Assembly: GCF_001584145.1 (NCBI RefSeq)
Contig: NZ_CP013232.1
Location: forward strand, 1,488,001 to 1,552,000
Length of the DNA stretch: 64,000 bases
Origin: Collimonas fungivorans
Lineage (GTDB): Bacteria > Pseudomonadota > Gammaproteobacteria > Burkholderiales > Burkholderiaceae_D
Reading direction: 5' to 3'
Below the pieces are notes generated by a model. The model saw only the letters and a list, made by a program, of their open reading frames with translations. It was not told the origin of the DNA and did not search any database. A program made the translations under genes and the position numbers. Shown piece after piece: positions 55,584-64,000 of this stretch (its first letter is position 1; every line of letters starts with the position of its first letter).

Positions 55584-57877
55584 ATGAGCCATTGCGAAGA
55601 TAACCATCGCGACCATCACGATCACCAGCATGAGCATGGTCATAGGCACGATCATAAGCATGACCATCAGCACCAGCATGCGCAGGCAGACGCGGGCGCG
55701 TCCGCCGCCGGCCGCGCGCCGCCGCTTGCAGGAGCAGAACAGGCGGTGTTCCTGATCCAGAATATGGATTGTCCCACTGAAGAAAAGCTGATCCGCGACA
55801 GGTTCAAGAGCATGGCCGGCATCGAAGCCATGCAATTCAACCTGATCCAGCGCGAACTGACGGTCCAGCATCGCCTGGCTTCGGTGGACGCCATCGTTGC
55901 TGCCTTGAAGGCGCTGGACATGGAGCCGGCGCTCAAATCGGATACCCTGACCGGCGCCGTCGACCTGGCCGCCGGCGACGACGGCGCTTCCAAGATATCC
56001 CGCAGGAAGTGGTTGCTGATGGCGCTTTCCGGCATCACCGCGATAGGCGCCGAGGTGGTGGTCTGGAGCGGCGGCCAGGACAGCTCATGGCTGGTGATCG
56101 GCCTGGCGCTGGTGGCGATCCTGAGCGGCGGCCTGGATACCTTGAAAAAGGGCTGGATTGCCTTGCGCAATTTTTCCCTCAACATGAATTTCCTGATGTC
56201 GCTGGCAGTGATAGGCGCCGCCATCATCGGCCAATGGCCGGAAGCGGCGGTGGTGATCTTCCTGTTCGCGCTGGCGGAAATGATCGAAGCCTTGTCGCTG
56301 GACCGGGCCCGCAATGCAATCAAAGGGCTGATGGCGATGGCGCCGGACCTGGCGACGGTGCAAGGCGCCGACGGCGAGTGGCGCGAGATTGCTACCGGAG
56401 AGGTGGCATTGGCGGCGCTGATCCGCGTCAAGCCGGGTGCGCGCGTGCCGCTGGATGGCCAGGTGACCGAAGGCCAGACTACCATCAACCAGGGGCCATT
56501 ACCGGCGAGAGCATGCCTGTGGAAAAACAGGCCGGCGACCAGGTGTTTGCCGGCACCATCAACGAGCGCGGTTCCTTTGTCTATCGGGTGACGGCGCTGC
56601 AAGCCAATTCGACCTTGGCGCGCATCATCAAGAGCGTGCAGCAGGCGCAGGGCGAGCGCGCGCCGACCCAGCGTTTCGTCGATCAGTTTGCACGCTATTA
56701 CATCCCTGTAGTGGTGCTGGCTGCGTTGCTGGTTGCCACCTTGCCGCCGCTGCTGCTGGGCGCGGCGTTCTATCCGTGGCTATACAAGGCCTTGGTGCTG
56801 CTGGTAATCGCCTGTCCTTGCGCGCTGGTGATTTCGACGCCGGTGACAGTGGTGAGCGGGCTGGCGGCAGCGGCCCGGAGCGGCGTGCTGGTCAAGGGCG
56901 GGGTGTACCTGGAGATGGGGCGCAAGATCAAGGCGTTGGCGCTGGACAAGACTGGCACGCTGACCTTGGGCAGGCCGCGCGTCACCGACGTGCAGCTGGT
57001 GCAGCCGACGGCCGATGATGGCCTGCTGCTGCAGCTGCAACGCCAGGCCGCGAGCCTGGCCAGCCGTTCCGACCATCCGGTATCGGGTGCGGTAGCGGCG
57101 CACTGGCAAACCTTGGCCAATGGCGGAAACCTGTTTGAAGTCGGCGCATTTGAGGCGTTGACAGGGCGCGGCGTACAGGGCAGCATCGACGGCCAGCAAT
57201 TCTATCTCGGCAATCATCGCCTGGTGCATGAGATGGATATCTGCAGCCCTGAACTGGAAGCGCGCCTGTCGGCGCTGGAGAGCGCGGGCAAGACTACGGT
57301 GGTGCTATGTTCGGCGAGCCAACCTTTGCTGATCCTGGCGGTGGCCGATACGGTGCGCGACATCGCAGTCGAAGCGGTCGCCAGGCTGCACGCGATCGGG
57401 GTCGAGGCAGTCATGCTGACCGGCGACAATGCGCATACCGCGCAAGCCATCGCAACCCAGGTCGGCATCAGCGACGCCCGCGGCGACCAGCTGCCGCAAG
57501 ACAAGCGCGACGCCATCAACGACTTGCGCGCGCGTTACGGCTACGTCGGCATGGTGGGCGACGGCATCAACGATGCGCCGGCGCTGGCGCAAGCCGATAT
57601 CGGATTTGCCATGGGAGCGGCGGGCAGCGACACGGCGCTGGAAACGGCCGATGTGGCGCTGATGGATGACGACCTGCGCAAGATTGCGGATTTCATCCGC
57701 TTAAGCAAAAAGACGCACACGGTGCTGATGCAAAACATCACTTTGGCTTTGAGCATCAAGGCCATTTTCCTGGTGCTGGCGCTGAGCGGCGAAGCCACCC
57801 TGTGGATGGCGGTGTTCGCGGATATGGGAGCGAGCCTGCTGGTAGTGTTTAACGGCTTGAGATTGCTGCGGGCATAA
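55584..57877 (+). pseudogene. cadA: CadA/ZntA-type heavy-metal P-type ATPase, interrupted by a -1 frameshift
   Basis: The rejoined protein has about 764 residues. It has a His-rich N terminus, a metal-binding NMDCPTEE motif near residue 60, and TGES, CPC in VIACPCALVIS, DKTGTLT, HPVS and GDGINDAPAL. The first frame runs from the ATG at 55584 (AAGGAG upstream) to about 56497. The rest, starting at ITGES, is in another frame. One base missing near 56497, inside the conserved TGES loop, explains this. If real, the pump is dead; if a sequence error, it exports Cd, Pb or Zn under CadR control. Confidence 0.88.
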
Positions 57878-57883
57878 CGCCGA

Positions 57884-59490
57884 CTACGGATTCTCGGCGG
57901 ATTCCGATGACTTCGCCAGCCACTCTTTGCCTCTCAGCATCAGCTTCCAGTAAACCCAGGGCAGCACGGTGGTCTTCAGCAACCAGGCGCTGCGCCGGGC
58001 GACGGTCGGGTCGAGCCGGAAGGTCGGCAGCAGCTTGCCGCCATAACCGAACTCGGCCAGTATCACTTTGCCCTTTTCGACCGTCAGCGGGCAAGCGCCA
58101 TACCCGTCGTAACGTGCGTCCAGCGCTTTGCCGGCGCAGGAGGCGAGCAGGTTGCTTGCCACCACTACGGCCTGTTTGCGGATTGCCGCGACGGTCTTGG
58201 CGTTAGCGGTCGAGCACACATCTCCCAGTGCGAACACATTGCGGTAACGGACGTGCCGCAGCGAAGCAGGATCGACTTCGCACCAGCCATCGACATTGGC
58301 TAGCGGACTGTTGCGTACTGCATCCGGGGCAACCTGCGGCGGCACCGCGTGCAGCATGTCAAACGATTTTTGCTGGCGGCTGCTGCTGCCGGCATTGTCC
58401 TTGACGTCGAACCACGCCAGCCGGTTTGGACCGTCGACCTTGACCAGATTCGATTCAAGCACCAGGCGCGCCTGGTATTTTTTGACATAGCGCATCAGCG
58501 GCGGCACGAATGCGGCGACGCCGAACAGTGCAGTGCCGGCGCTGTTGAATTCGACCTCTATCTGCTTCAGCACGCCTCTGCGCAGCCAGTAGTCGCACGA
58601 GAGGTACATGGCTTTTTGCGGCGCGCCGGCACATTTTATCGGCATGGCCGGTTGCGAAAACAGTGCCTTGCCGTGTTTTAATTGTGATACCAGTTGCCAG
58701 GTATAAGGGGCCAGGTCGTGGCGGTAATTCGAGGTCACGCCGTTTTTACCCAAAGTCTGTTCCAGGCCCTCTATCTTCTCCCATGCAAGCCGCAAGCCGG
58801 GCAGACGATCAGTTGCTGGTAGGCGATCAGGCAGCCGTTGTCGAGCCGGATGCGGTTATGGTCAGGCAAGAATTCAGACACTGCCTGCGGGATCCACTGC
58901 GCAGCACTAGGTATCAGCGACGCCATCGGCCGTACGGTTTTTTTGCTGTCGAAAATGCCGCGCCCGACCAGCGTCCAGGCCGGCTGGTAATAATGCTGGC
59001 TGCTGGGGTCGACGATGGCGATCTGGGCGTTCGGAGCGCGCTTGAGCAAGCTGCTCGCAACCGTGATGCCGGCGGAACCGCCGCCGACGATCACGATTTC
59101 ATACTGCTTGAGTTTGTCGTTCCCGGCGCCGGCTGCCTGGATCGGCGTATCGATCAGGTTCGCCAGCCGGAAAATGTTGGTCGAGCGGTTGCCGGTGCGG
59201 CAAAAGGCCAGGACCGGGGCCGGCATGTCGGCCAGCAGCAGGCGCAGCGCTGTGCCGTGTTCTTTGCTGAGATGGGTGGCGTCGGCGGGCAGGTAGCTGA
59301 AGGCAAGGCCAAGCGCTTCGCAAGCCGCGGCCAGTTCCTTGCTGCCGACGTGGTGGCCGCCGTCTTCGCCGTCAGGGCGATTGCAGATCACCGATTTGTA
59401 GCCGGCGGCCAGGATGATGGGCAAGTCTTCCAGTCCGATTTGGCTGGCAGTTGAAAACAGGTCGTTATGCTTGAAGAGATTAAAGTTCAT
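57884..59490 (-). pseudogene. DUF442-sulfide:quinone reductase fusion, interrupted by a -1 frameshift
   Basis: The N-terminal 110 residues form a DUF442 phosphatase-like domain with FCRTGNRS. A flavoprotein of the sulfide:quinone oxidoreductase type follows, with VIVGGGSAGITVASSL, YYQPAWTLVG and, in the second frame, NVFALGDV. The first frame fails at about 58797 after LIVCP; adding one G restores ...CPGLRLAWEKIEGLEQT, giving about 535 residues. The start at 59490 is preferred over two ATG codons upstream. It would oxidise sulfide at the membrane, passing electrons to quinone. Confidence 0.85.
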
Positions 59491-59508
59491 AGGTGCTGAT
59501 TCCATCAT

Positions 59509-59911
59509 GATGGGCGGGTGGCACTACTTACTTGGGTTTGTTTGAACCTGCTTGAATCTGCTTGTTTGCGACCAAAACCTGGCGAGCGGGCGCGGCTTGC
59601 CGGGCGAGGGTGGCGGCCTGTTAAAGTTGGCAACGCGGGAAGGCGCGGATAATGTTGCTTTGCCGGCGCCAGGGTGGACTGACGGAAGTCAGGGATTGAC
59701 CTTGGTTTACCAATTCTGTTAACAATGTGCGGTCAGGGCTCGCGGCCGCGCTATATCTTGTTTTGCTCCAGTGAAATTATCTGTTCAATCCAGGCATTGC
59801 TGCTTGCCTGCTACTTGTTTGATTGTTAATAATATAAGATGGATTAGGCATTTGTCAATGTTGTATATGTTTATATATAGTTACGTATTGTTAAGTTGAG
59901 GATGAATATAG
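59509..59911. other. divergent promoter region between SQR and the persulfide dioxygenase-like gene
   Basis: About 400 bp. The right third (59815-59900) is very AT-rich, with runs such as TAATAATATAAG and TTTATATATAG, and probably carries the promoter of the gene at 59912. No ArsR-type (BigR) regulator gene is present in the window and no clear operator was identified. Confidence 0.4.
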
Positions 59912-60781
59912 ATGGCAAGTCCACAAATAGAAGTCATTTTTGATGAGAACACCGCGACGTTTACTTATGTGGTTTATGCCGCGGCAGGCAACGAGTGCGC
60001 GATTATCGATTCGGTGCTCGATTACGATCCGGTCGCCGGCCGCACGTCGACCGTCGCGGCTGACCGGGTGATCGAATTCGTGCACAGCAAGAGCCTGAAG
60101 GTGCAATGGCTGCTGGAAACCCACGCCCACGCCGATCACATTTCGGCGGCGCCTTACCTGCGCCGGCGCTTGGGCGGCGCAATCGCCATCGGCGACCAGA
60201 TCCGGGTAGTGCAGGGGGTATTCAAGAAAATCTTCAACCTGCAATCGGAATTTTTACTGGACGGCGCCCAGTTCGATCATTTGTTCGCGCCGGACGAGCT
60301 TTTCCATATCGGCAGCCTGCCTGCGCAAGCGCTGCATGTCCCGGGCCATACGCCGGCCGACATGGCTTACCTGGTGGGGCAGGACGTGGCGTTTGTCGGC
60401 GACACGCTGTTCATGCCGGACCTCGGCACTGCGCGCTGCGATTTTCCCGGCGGCAGCGCCAGCGCCTTGTATCGGTCGGCAGGCAAGCTGCTCAGCTTGC
60501 CGCCATCGACCCGGCTGTTCGTCTGCCACGATTATCCGCCAGACGGCCGGCGCCCGGCCTGCGAGTCGACAGTCGCCGAGCAGCATGCAAAAAACATCCA
60601 TGTGCGCGACGGCATCAGCGAAAGCGAATTCATCGCCATGCGCAACCAGCGCGACGCCACGCTGGTCTTGCCGACCCTGATGCTACCCTCGATCCAGCTC
60701 AACATCTGCGCCGGCGTATTGCCGGCGGCGGAAGAGAATGGCGTGAGTTACCTGAAGATCCCTCTGAACGTTGCTTTGTAA
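59912..60781 (+). CDS. metallo-beta-lactamase-fold persulfide dioxygenase-like protein
   Basis: The 289-residue protein has the metallo-beta-lactamase motif THAHADH (about residues 70-76), VPGHTPADM, VGDTLFMPD and a VCHDYPP histidine, as in ETHE1/Blh proteins that oxidise glutathione persulfide to sulfite. GAGGA precedes the ATG at 59912. It is divergent from the sulfide:quinone reductase fusion, and the two steps together would detoxify sulfide. A glyoxalase II role is a less likely alternative. Confidence 0.85.
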   Translation: MASPQIEVIFDENTATFTYVVYAAAGNECAIIDSVLDYDPVAGRTSTVAADRVIEFVHSKSLKVQWLLETHAHADHISAAPYLRRRLGGAIAIGDQIRVVQGVFKKIFNLQSEFLLDGAQFDHLFAPDELFHIGSLPAQALHVPGHTPADMAYLVGQDVAFVGDTLFMPDLGTARCDFPGGSASALYRSAGKLLSLPPSTRLFVCHDYPPDGRRPACESTVAEQHAKNIHVRDGISESEFIAMRNQRDATLVLPTLMLPSIQLNICAGVLPAAEENGVSYLKIPLNVAL

Positions 60782-60793
60782 AGCTGAAGGGTC

Positions 60794-61393
60794 TTAAAAA
60801 GACGATCCGGGCTGCTGCAGGAATTCCAGTTCTGCAGGCGTCGATTGCCGTTGCAGGATCTGGTTGCGGTGCGGGAACCGGCCAAAGCGCGCGATGATGT
60901 CGCGATGCCGGATGGCGAACGACAGGTAGCCGGCAAAACATTCCTTCTGGCTGGCCGCAACTTGCGCTACCAGTGCTGCGCCAAGCGTCACTGCCTGCTC
61001 CTGGTCTTGCAGCAGTTCCGAATGCGTCAGGGGCAAGTGCAGGAAGATGCGTTCGATCGGGCGCAGCGCTGCATAAAAATCGGCTTGCAGGCCCTTGCGG
61101 CAAAAGCCGCGCGCCAGCGTATCGAAGGCAAATGAACGTGGCGTATTGCGGTACATGTTGCGGGGGAACTGATCGGTCAGCAGGACCAGGGCAACTACGC
61201 CTTGCGGTGTATTTTCCCAGTCTGCCAGCTGGTTGTTCTCGGCGGCCAGCAAGGTCGTTTCAAAGCGCTGCCTGATCTGCAGATCGACATCAGGATTTTT
61301 GCCCCACCACAGGCCAGCTTGCCGGTTGGCGGCGGTGACGTCGTCCTGACTGTCGCCAAACCAGAATTCCCTGATCGCCTGGATATTTTCCAT
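60794..61393 (-). CDS. DUF924 family protein
   Basis: The 199-residue all-helical protein has IREFWFGDS at its N terminus, LLTDQFPRNMYRNT near residue 60 and FLHLPLTHSE in the middle, all typical of DUF924 proteins with tetratricopeptide-like folding. The function is unknown. The ATG at 61393 is used; an open frame further upstream overlaps the S4-domain gene and is not supported. The stop faces the previous gene. Confidence 0.85.
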   Translation of the reverse strand: MENIQAIREFWFGDSQDDVTAANRQAGLWWGKNPDVDLQIRQRFETTLLAAENNQLADWENTPQGVVALVLLTDQFPRNMYRNTPRSFAFDTLARGFCRKGLQADFYAALRPIERIFLHLPLTHSELLQDQEQAVTLGAALVAQVAASQKECFAGYLSFAIRHRDIIARFGRFPHRNQILQRQSTPAELEFLQQPGSSF

Positions 61394-61400
61394 CCGGTAG

Positions 61401-61631
61401 TCAGCCGGCGCTGCGCCGAGGCAGCACGTAGATAAGCAGATCGCCGATGGTGACTTTCTGGCCAGCCTGGATCTTGCAGGTCTTGCGCAGTTCGATCTTG
61501 CCGTCGACGGCAACCACGCCGCTGGCGACCAGCGCCTTGCCGGCGCCGCCGCTGTCGCACACGCCGGTCAGCTTGAGCAGTTGATTGAGTTCGACATAGT
61601 CGCTGTTGAGGCGTAGTTCCAGTTGTTGCAT
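61401..61631 (-). CDS. S4-domain RNA-binding protein
   Basis: The 76-residue protein is a single S4 domain: YVELNQLLKLTGVCDSGG, ALVASGVVAVDG and the basic ELRKTCKI strand. Stand-alone S4 proteins of this size (YbcJ-like) bind structured RNA. It precedes the DUF924 gene by 7 bp and follows a small hypothetical gene. The ATG at 61631 begins MQQLELRL. Confidence 0.82.
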   Translation of the reverse strand: MQQLELRLNSDYVELNQLLKLTGVCDSGGAGKALVASGVVAVDGKIELRKTCKIQAGQKVTIGDLLIYVLPRRSAG

Positions 61632-61657
61632 AGCATTCCGATGAAGATGAATAAATA

Positions 61658-61945
61658 TCAGGTGTTGGCGGTGCGGCTCAACGCCAGTTGCGCCTGGTCC
61701 AGCCAGACGTGCAGGTTGTCCAGCAAATCCTGCTGGCTGAACGAGCAGCTTTCCTCTGTGAACAGGTTGCTTGCTTCCAGCCGTCCGAGAAAATTTTCCG
61801 CGACTTCCGCAAAACGCGGCGGCAGCGCCGACAGCAGCGCGGTTTGCGCGCGCCAGGCCTGGCACAGGGTTGCCACGGTGCTGCTCTTGTTCTGCAATGC
61901 GCTCAAGGCTTCGCGCAAGTGTTGAATCGTGTCCTGGTGTTGCAT
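61658..61945 (-). CDS. small hypothetical protein
   Basis: The 95-residue acidic, helical protein begins MQHQDTIQHLREALSAL and contains FLGRLEASNLFTEES. No family is recognised and no signal peptide or membrane helix is seen. It lies in line with the S4 and MAPEG genes and is probably cotranscribed. Confidence 0.6.
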   Translation of the reverse strand: MQHQDTIQHLREALSALQNKSSTVATLCQAWRAQTALLSALPPRFAEVAENFLGRLEASNLFTEESCSFSQQDLLDNLHVWLDQAQLALSRTANT

Positions 61946-61955
61946 GATGTAATTT

Positions 61956-62339
61956 TTAATGCGTCAGCCCGGCCAGCACGAACAAACCGATCGCGGACAG
62001 GAATGCAATAGTCCACACGGCTGAACGCAGGCTGGGACGGTCAGTCAGGTACAAGACAGTGTAGACGACGCGGGCGACGATAAATAATACCGCCAGCAGA
62101 TTCAGCATGTTTTGCGGCGCATGCACTTGCTGCGCAATGATCACGCCGGCGGCAAAAAACGGGAAGGCCTCGAAATGATTGCGGTGGGCATAATCGGCGC
62201 GGCGCCGCAGTCCCGACTGTTGCTCCAGCCAGGCGCGCGGTTCAGAGTTGTCAAAGTCAGGGCGGCCGCGCTTGGCGAAGACGACCGTAAACAGCGGCAT
62301 CAATCCGGCAATCAGTACGCACCAGTAGGCAATCGTCAT
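61956..62339 (-). CDS. MAPEG family membrane protein
   Basis: The 127-residue protein has four hydrophobic segments and the family-type AHRNHFEAFPFFAAGVII block near residue 50, with RVVYTVLYLTDRPSLRSAVW near residue 92 shared by bacterial MAPEG proteins. Members act in eicosanoid and glutathione metabolism in eukaryotes; the bacterial role is unclear. Confidence 0.85.
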   Translation of the reverse strand: MTIAYWCVLIAGLMPLFTVVFAKRGRPDFDNSEPRAWLEQQSGLRRRADYAHRNHFEAFPFFAAGVIIAQQVHAPQNMLNLLAVLFIVARVVYTVLYLTDRPSLRSAVWTIAFLSAIGLFVLAGLTH

Positions 62340-62378
62340 GGAATTTTCTTGGTCCGGTTATAAGGTGGCACGCTGCCG

Positions 62379-63260
62379 CTAAAGCGTTTTGACTTCAAAC
62401 GTATTGCAGGATTTGACTTCGCCGCTGCTGACGCCCTGCTTGAACCAGCGTACCCGCTGCGCCGAAGTGCCGTGGGTGAACGAATCGGGCACCACATATC
62501 CCTGCTCCTGTTTTTGCAGGGCATCGTCGCCGATCGCGGTGGCCGCGTTCAGGGCGCCTTCGACATCGCCTTGCTCCAGGATGCTGCGCGCCTGGTTGGC
62601 GTGGAAGGCCCAGACGCCGGCCAGGCAGTCGGCTTGCAATTCCAGCCGCACCGACATGGCGTTTGCCTGTGCTTTCGACATCTGGCGTTCGGCGCTGTTG
62701 ACCTTGTCCATGATGCCCATCAGGTTTTGCACATGGTGTCCGACTTCATGGGCGATCACGTAAGCCTGGGCAAATTCGCCGGAGACATGGAAGCGCTGCT
62801 GCATCAATTGATAAAAGCTGAGGTCGATGTATACCTTGCGGTCGCCGGGGCAATAGAAAGGGCCGGACGCGGTCTGGCCGGTGCCGCAGGCAGTTTGCGT
62901 GGCGCCGGAAAACAGCACCAGGGTCGGCGCCGGATAGGTCTTGCCGTTGGCGCGGAAAATCTGGGTCCAGACGTCTTCGGTATCGGCCAGCACGGTGCGC
63001 ACGAACTTGGTCTGGCGGTCTTCGGCCGCCGGCGCGGCGCGGTTGGGGCCGGGGGCTTGCTGCGATTGCGGCTGGCTGACCGGTCCGCCGCTGAGCAGGC
63101 TCAGTACGGTGCTCGGGCTGATGCCGAAGAAATACGAAGCCACCAGGGCAATCGCAATAGTGCCGAGGCCGATGGAGCGGCCGCCGCCGAAACCGCCGCC
63201 GCCGCCGTCGCTGCGGCGGTCTTCGACGTTGTCACTTTCCCGATTGCCTTCCCATTTCAT
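62379..63260 (-). CDS. ypfJ: putative neutral zinc metallopeptidase (YpfJ family)
   Basis: The 293-residue protein has a Gly-rich N terminus (residues 18-29), one membrane helix (residues 32-50), the zinc-binding HEVGHH near residue 165 and C-terminal AQRVRWFKQGVSSG, as in YpfJ/UPF0267-type proteins. It should be anchored in the inner membrane with the protease domain outside. The substrate is unknown. Confidence 0.87.
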   Translation of the reverse strand: MKWEGNRESDNVEDRRSDGGGGGFGGGRSIGLGTIAIALVASYFFGISPSTVLSLLSGGPVSQPQSQQAPGPNRAAPAAEDRQTKFVRTVLADTEDVWTQIFRANGKTYPAPTLVLFSGATQTACGTGQTASGPFYCPGDRKVYIDLSFYQLMQQRFHVSGEFAQAYVIAHEVGHHVQNLMGIMDKVNSAERQMSKAQANAMSVRLELQADCLAGVWAFHANQARSILEQGDVEGALNAATAIGDDALQKQEQGYVVPDSFTHGTSAQRVRWFKQGVSSGEVKSCNTFEVKTL

Positions 63261-63349
63261 GGCTGCTTCCCCTGTTGACTTTAGTAAGCAATTCTAACGG
63301 AATGGCTACGGATATAGACGCAAAACTACTGTGAGATATTGTAAAAAAT

Positions 63350-64000
63350 CTACTTGAAGTCCCACTTCATCTGCTCGGCAATCGGGATGTGTTTTGCCGA
63401 TTCGACGCAGAGCGCAATGTAATCGGTAAACAGCGGGGCAGGGCGGATCCCTTCGGTCAGCAGGTTTTGATTATCAAATACATAATTCAGGCCGGCGAAA
63501 GCGCCATACAGCTTGAGTGCGCGCAACAGCAGGCGGTCATTGCATTCGGGTACGCATTCACGCATGCGCGGCAACAGCGTGGCGATGGCGTCCGGCGTGA
63601 TCTGCTTGTAAGTGGCGCCAATCGGTTCGATGCCGCGCGCCGCCGCCAGCGCCAGGTCGATTTCCCGGAACGATACGCTGGAGCCGAGGCCGGCCGAGAT
63701 ATGGAAAACGTTATGCGTCAGCGTCTCTTTCTGGGCCAGGTCGATGATGGCCTGGGCGCACCAGTCGACCGGCACCACATCGACTTTTTCGTCGAGTGAG
63801 GTAGTCAGTGCTCCCAGCAACTGCCAGACCATGAAGACCCAGAAAATGCTTTGCGACGGCGCGCAGCCCAGTACCGTATGGCCGACAATGATCGATGGCC
63901 TGACATACACTACCGGCAGGTCAGGATAAGTGTCGCGCAATTTCTTTTCGCCCATTGCCTTGGAGCGGGTATAGGCCACCAGATGTTCATCGCCGAGCGG
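63350..64000 (-). CDS. NAD-dependent reductase/epimerase-like protein, truncated by the window end
   Basis: Only the C-terminal part is present. It has the catalytic-type YTRSK block, then VVYVRPSIIVGHTVLG, VDVVPVDWCAQAIIDLA and VFHISAGL, resembling the NAD-binding_4 (male sterility/fatty acyl-CoA reductase) or extended short-chain reductase families. The reading frame continues beyond the right edge, so the N-terminal cofactor site is not seen. Confidence 0.75.
   Translation of the reverse strand, partial: PLGDEHLVAYTRSKAMGEKKLRDTYPDLPVVYVRPSIIVGHTVLGCAPSQSIFWVFMVWQLLGALTTSLDEKVDVVPVDWCAQAIIDLAQKETLTHNVFHISAGLGSSVSFREIDLALAAARGIEPIGATYKQITPDAIATLLPRMRECVPECNDRLLLRALKLYGAFAGLNYVFDNQNLLTEGIRPAPLFTDYIALCVESAKHIPIAEQMKWDFK

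Noticed and set aside
55620..55690. CAT/GAC-rich short repeats that resemble a microsatellite or CRISPR-like array
   Set aside because: They are the codons of the His-rich metal-binding N terminus of CadA, with irregular spacing and no spacer structure.

Overview
The window looks like chromosomal DNA of a betaproteobacterium of the order Burkholderiales. The family is most likely Oxalobacteraceae (the Collimonas, Herbaspirillum and Janthinobacterium group). This rests on GC-rich coding DNA, the gene repertoire and the protein style; no rRNA or marker gene is present to settle it. Genes are dense, often overlap by ATGA, and mostly form clear operons. No CRISPR array, rRNA or prophage was seen.

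Layout. 1-6300: a type VI secretion (T6SS) cargo cassette on the plus strand, with a DUF4123 adaptor, a 971-residue metallophosphoesterase (candidate effector), a beta-helix lipoprotein and a membrane protein (candidate immunity), and a PAAR tip protein. It is bounded by a hairpin terminator and a tRNA-Thr gene. 6545-16016: a D-arabinitol/polyol operon on the minus strand (kinase, polyol dehydrogenase, ABC ATPase, HAD phosphatase, two permeases, binding protein) with a divergent SorC-family regulator. 16017-17277: an IS110-family element whose non-coding end may encode a bridge RNA. 17310-19740: feoA, feoB and a Cys-rich small membrane protein behind a Fur box. 20017-21147: an orphan LivK-type binding protein. 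21149-30467: a seven-gene minus-strand operon joining a PotABCD-like transporter and an amino-acid binding protein to an AruI-like 2-ketoarginine decarboxylase and an aldehyde dehydrogenase, with a divergent GcvA-like LysR regulator. 30500-34534: a zinc-uptake operon (COG0523 GTPase, an overlooked 39-residue membrane peptide, ZnuC, ZnuB, ZnuA) behind two tandem palindromes that look like Zur sites.

34957-35466: a lone IS5-type N-terminal domain protein. 35868-50361: a surface-polysaccharide cluster. Its core, rmd-gmd-manC-wzm-wzt and three glycosyltransferases, has the order of the Pseudomonas aeruginosa A-band (common antigen, D-rhamnan) locus. It is preceded by two paralogous glycosyltransferases, an acyltransferase and a methyltransferase. 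GDP-mannose is made by ManC and converted by Gmd and Rmd to GDP-D-rhamnose. The chain is polymerised in the cytoplasm and exported by Wzm/Wzt.

50485-52257: a membrane diguanylate cyclase. 52362-59490 holds a DUF885 peptidase, a LysR regulator, a CadR/CadA metal-efflux pair and a DUF442-sulfide:quinone reductase fusion. Three of these genes (DUF885, cadA, SQR) each carry an apparent single-base deletion, which suggests either local sequence errors or real decay. 59912-64000: a persulfide-dioxygenase-like metallo-beta-lactamase protein, a DUF924 protein, an S4 RNA-binding protein, a small hypothetical protein, a MAPEG protein, a YpfJ zinc peptidase and a truncated NAD-dependent reductase.
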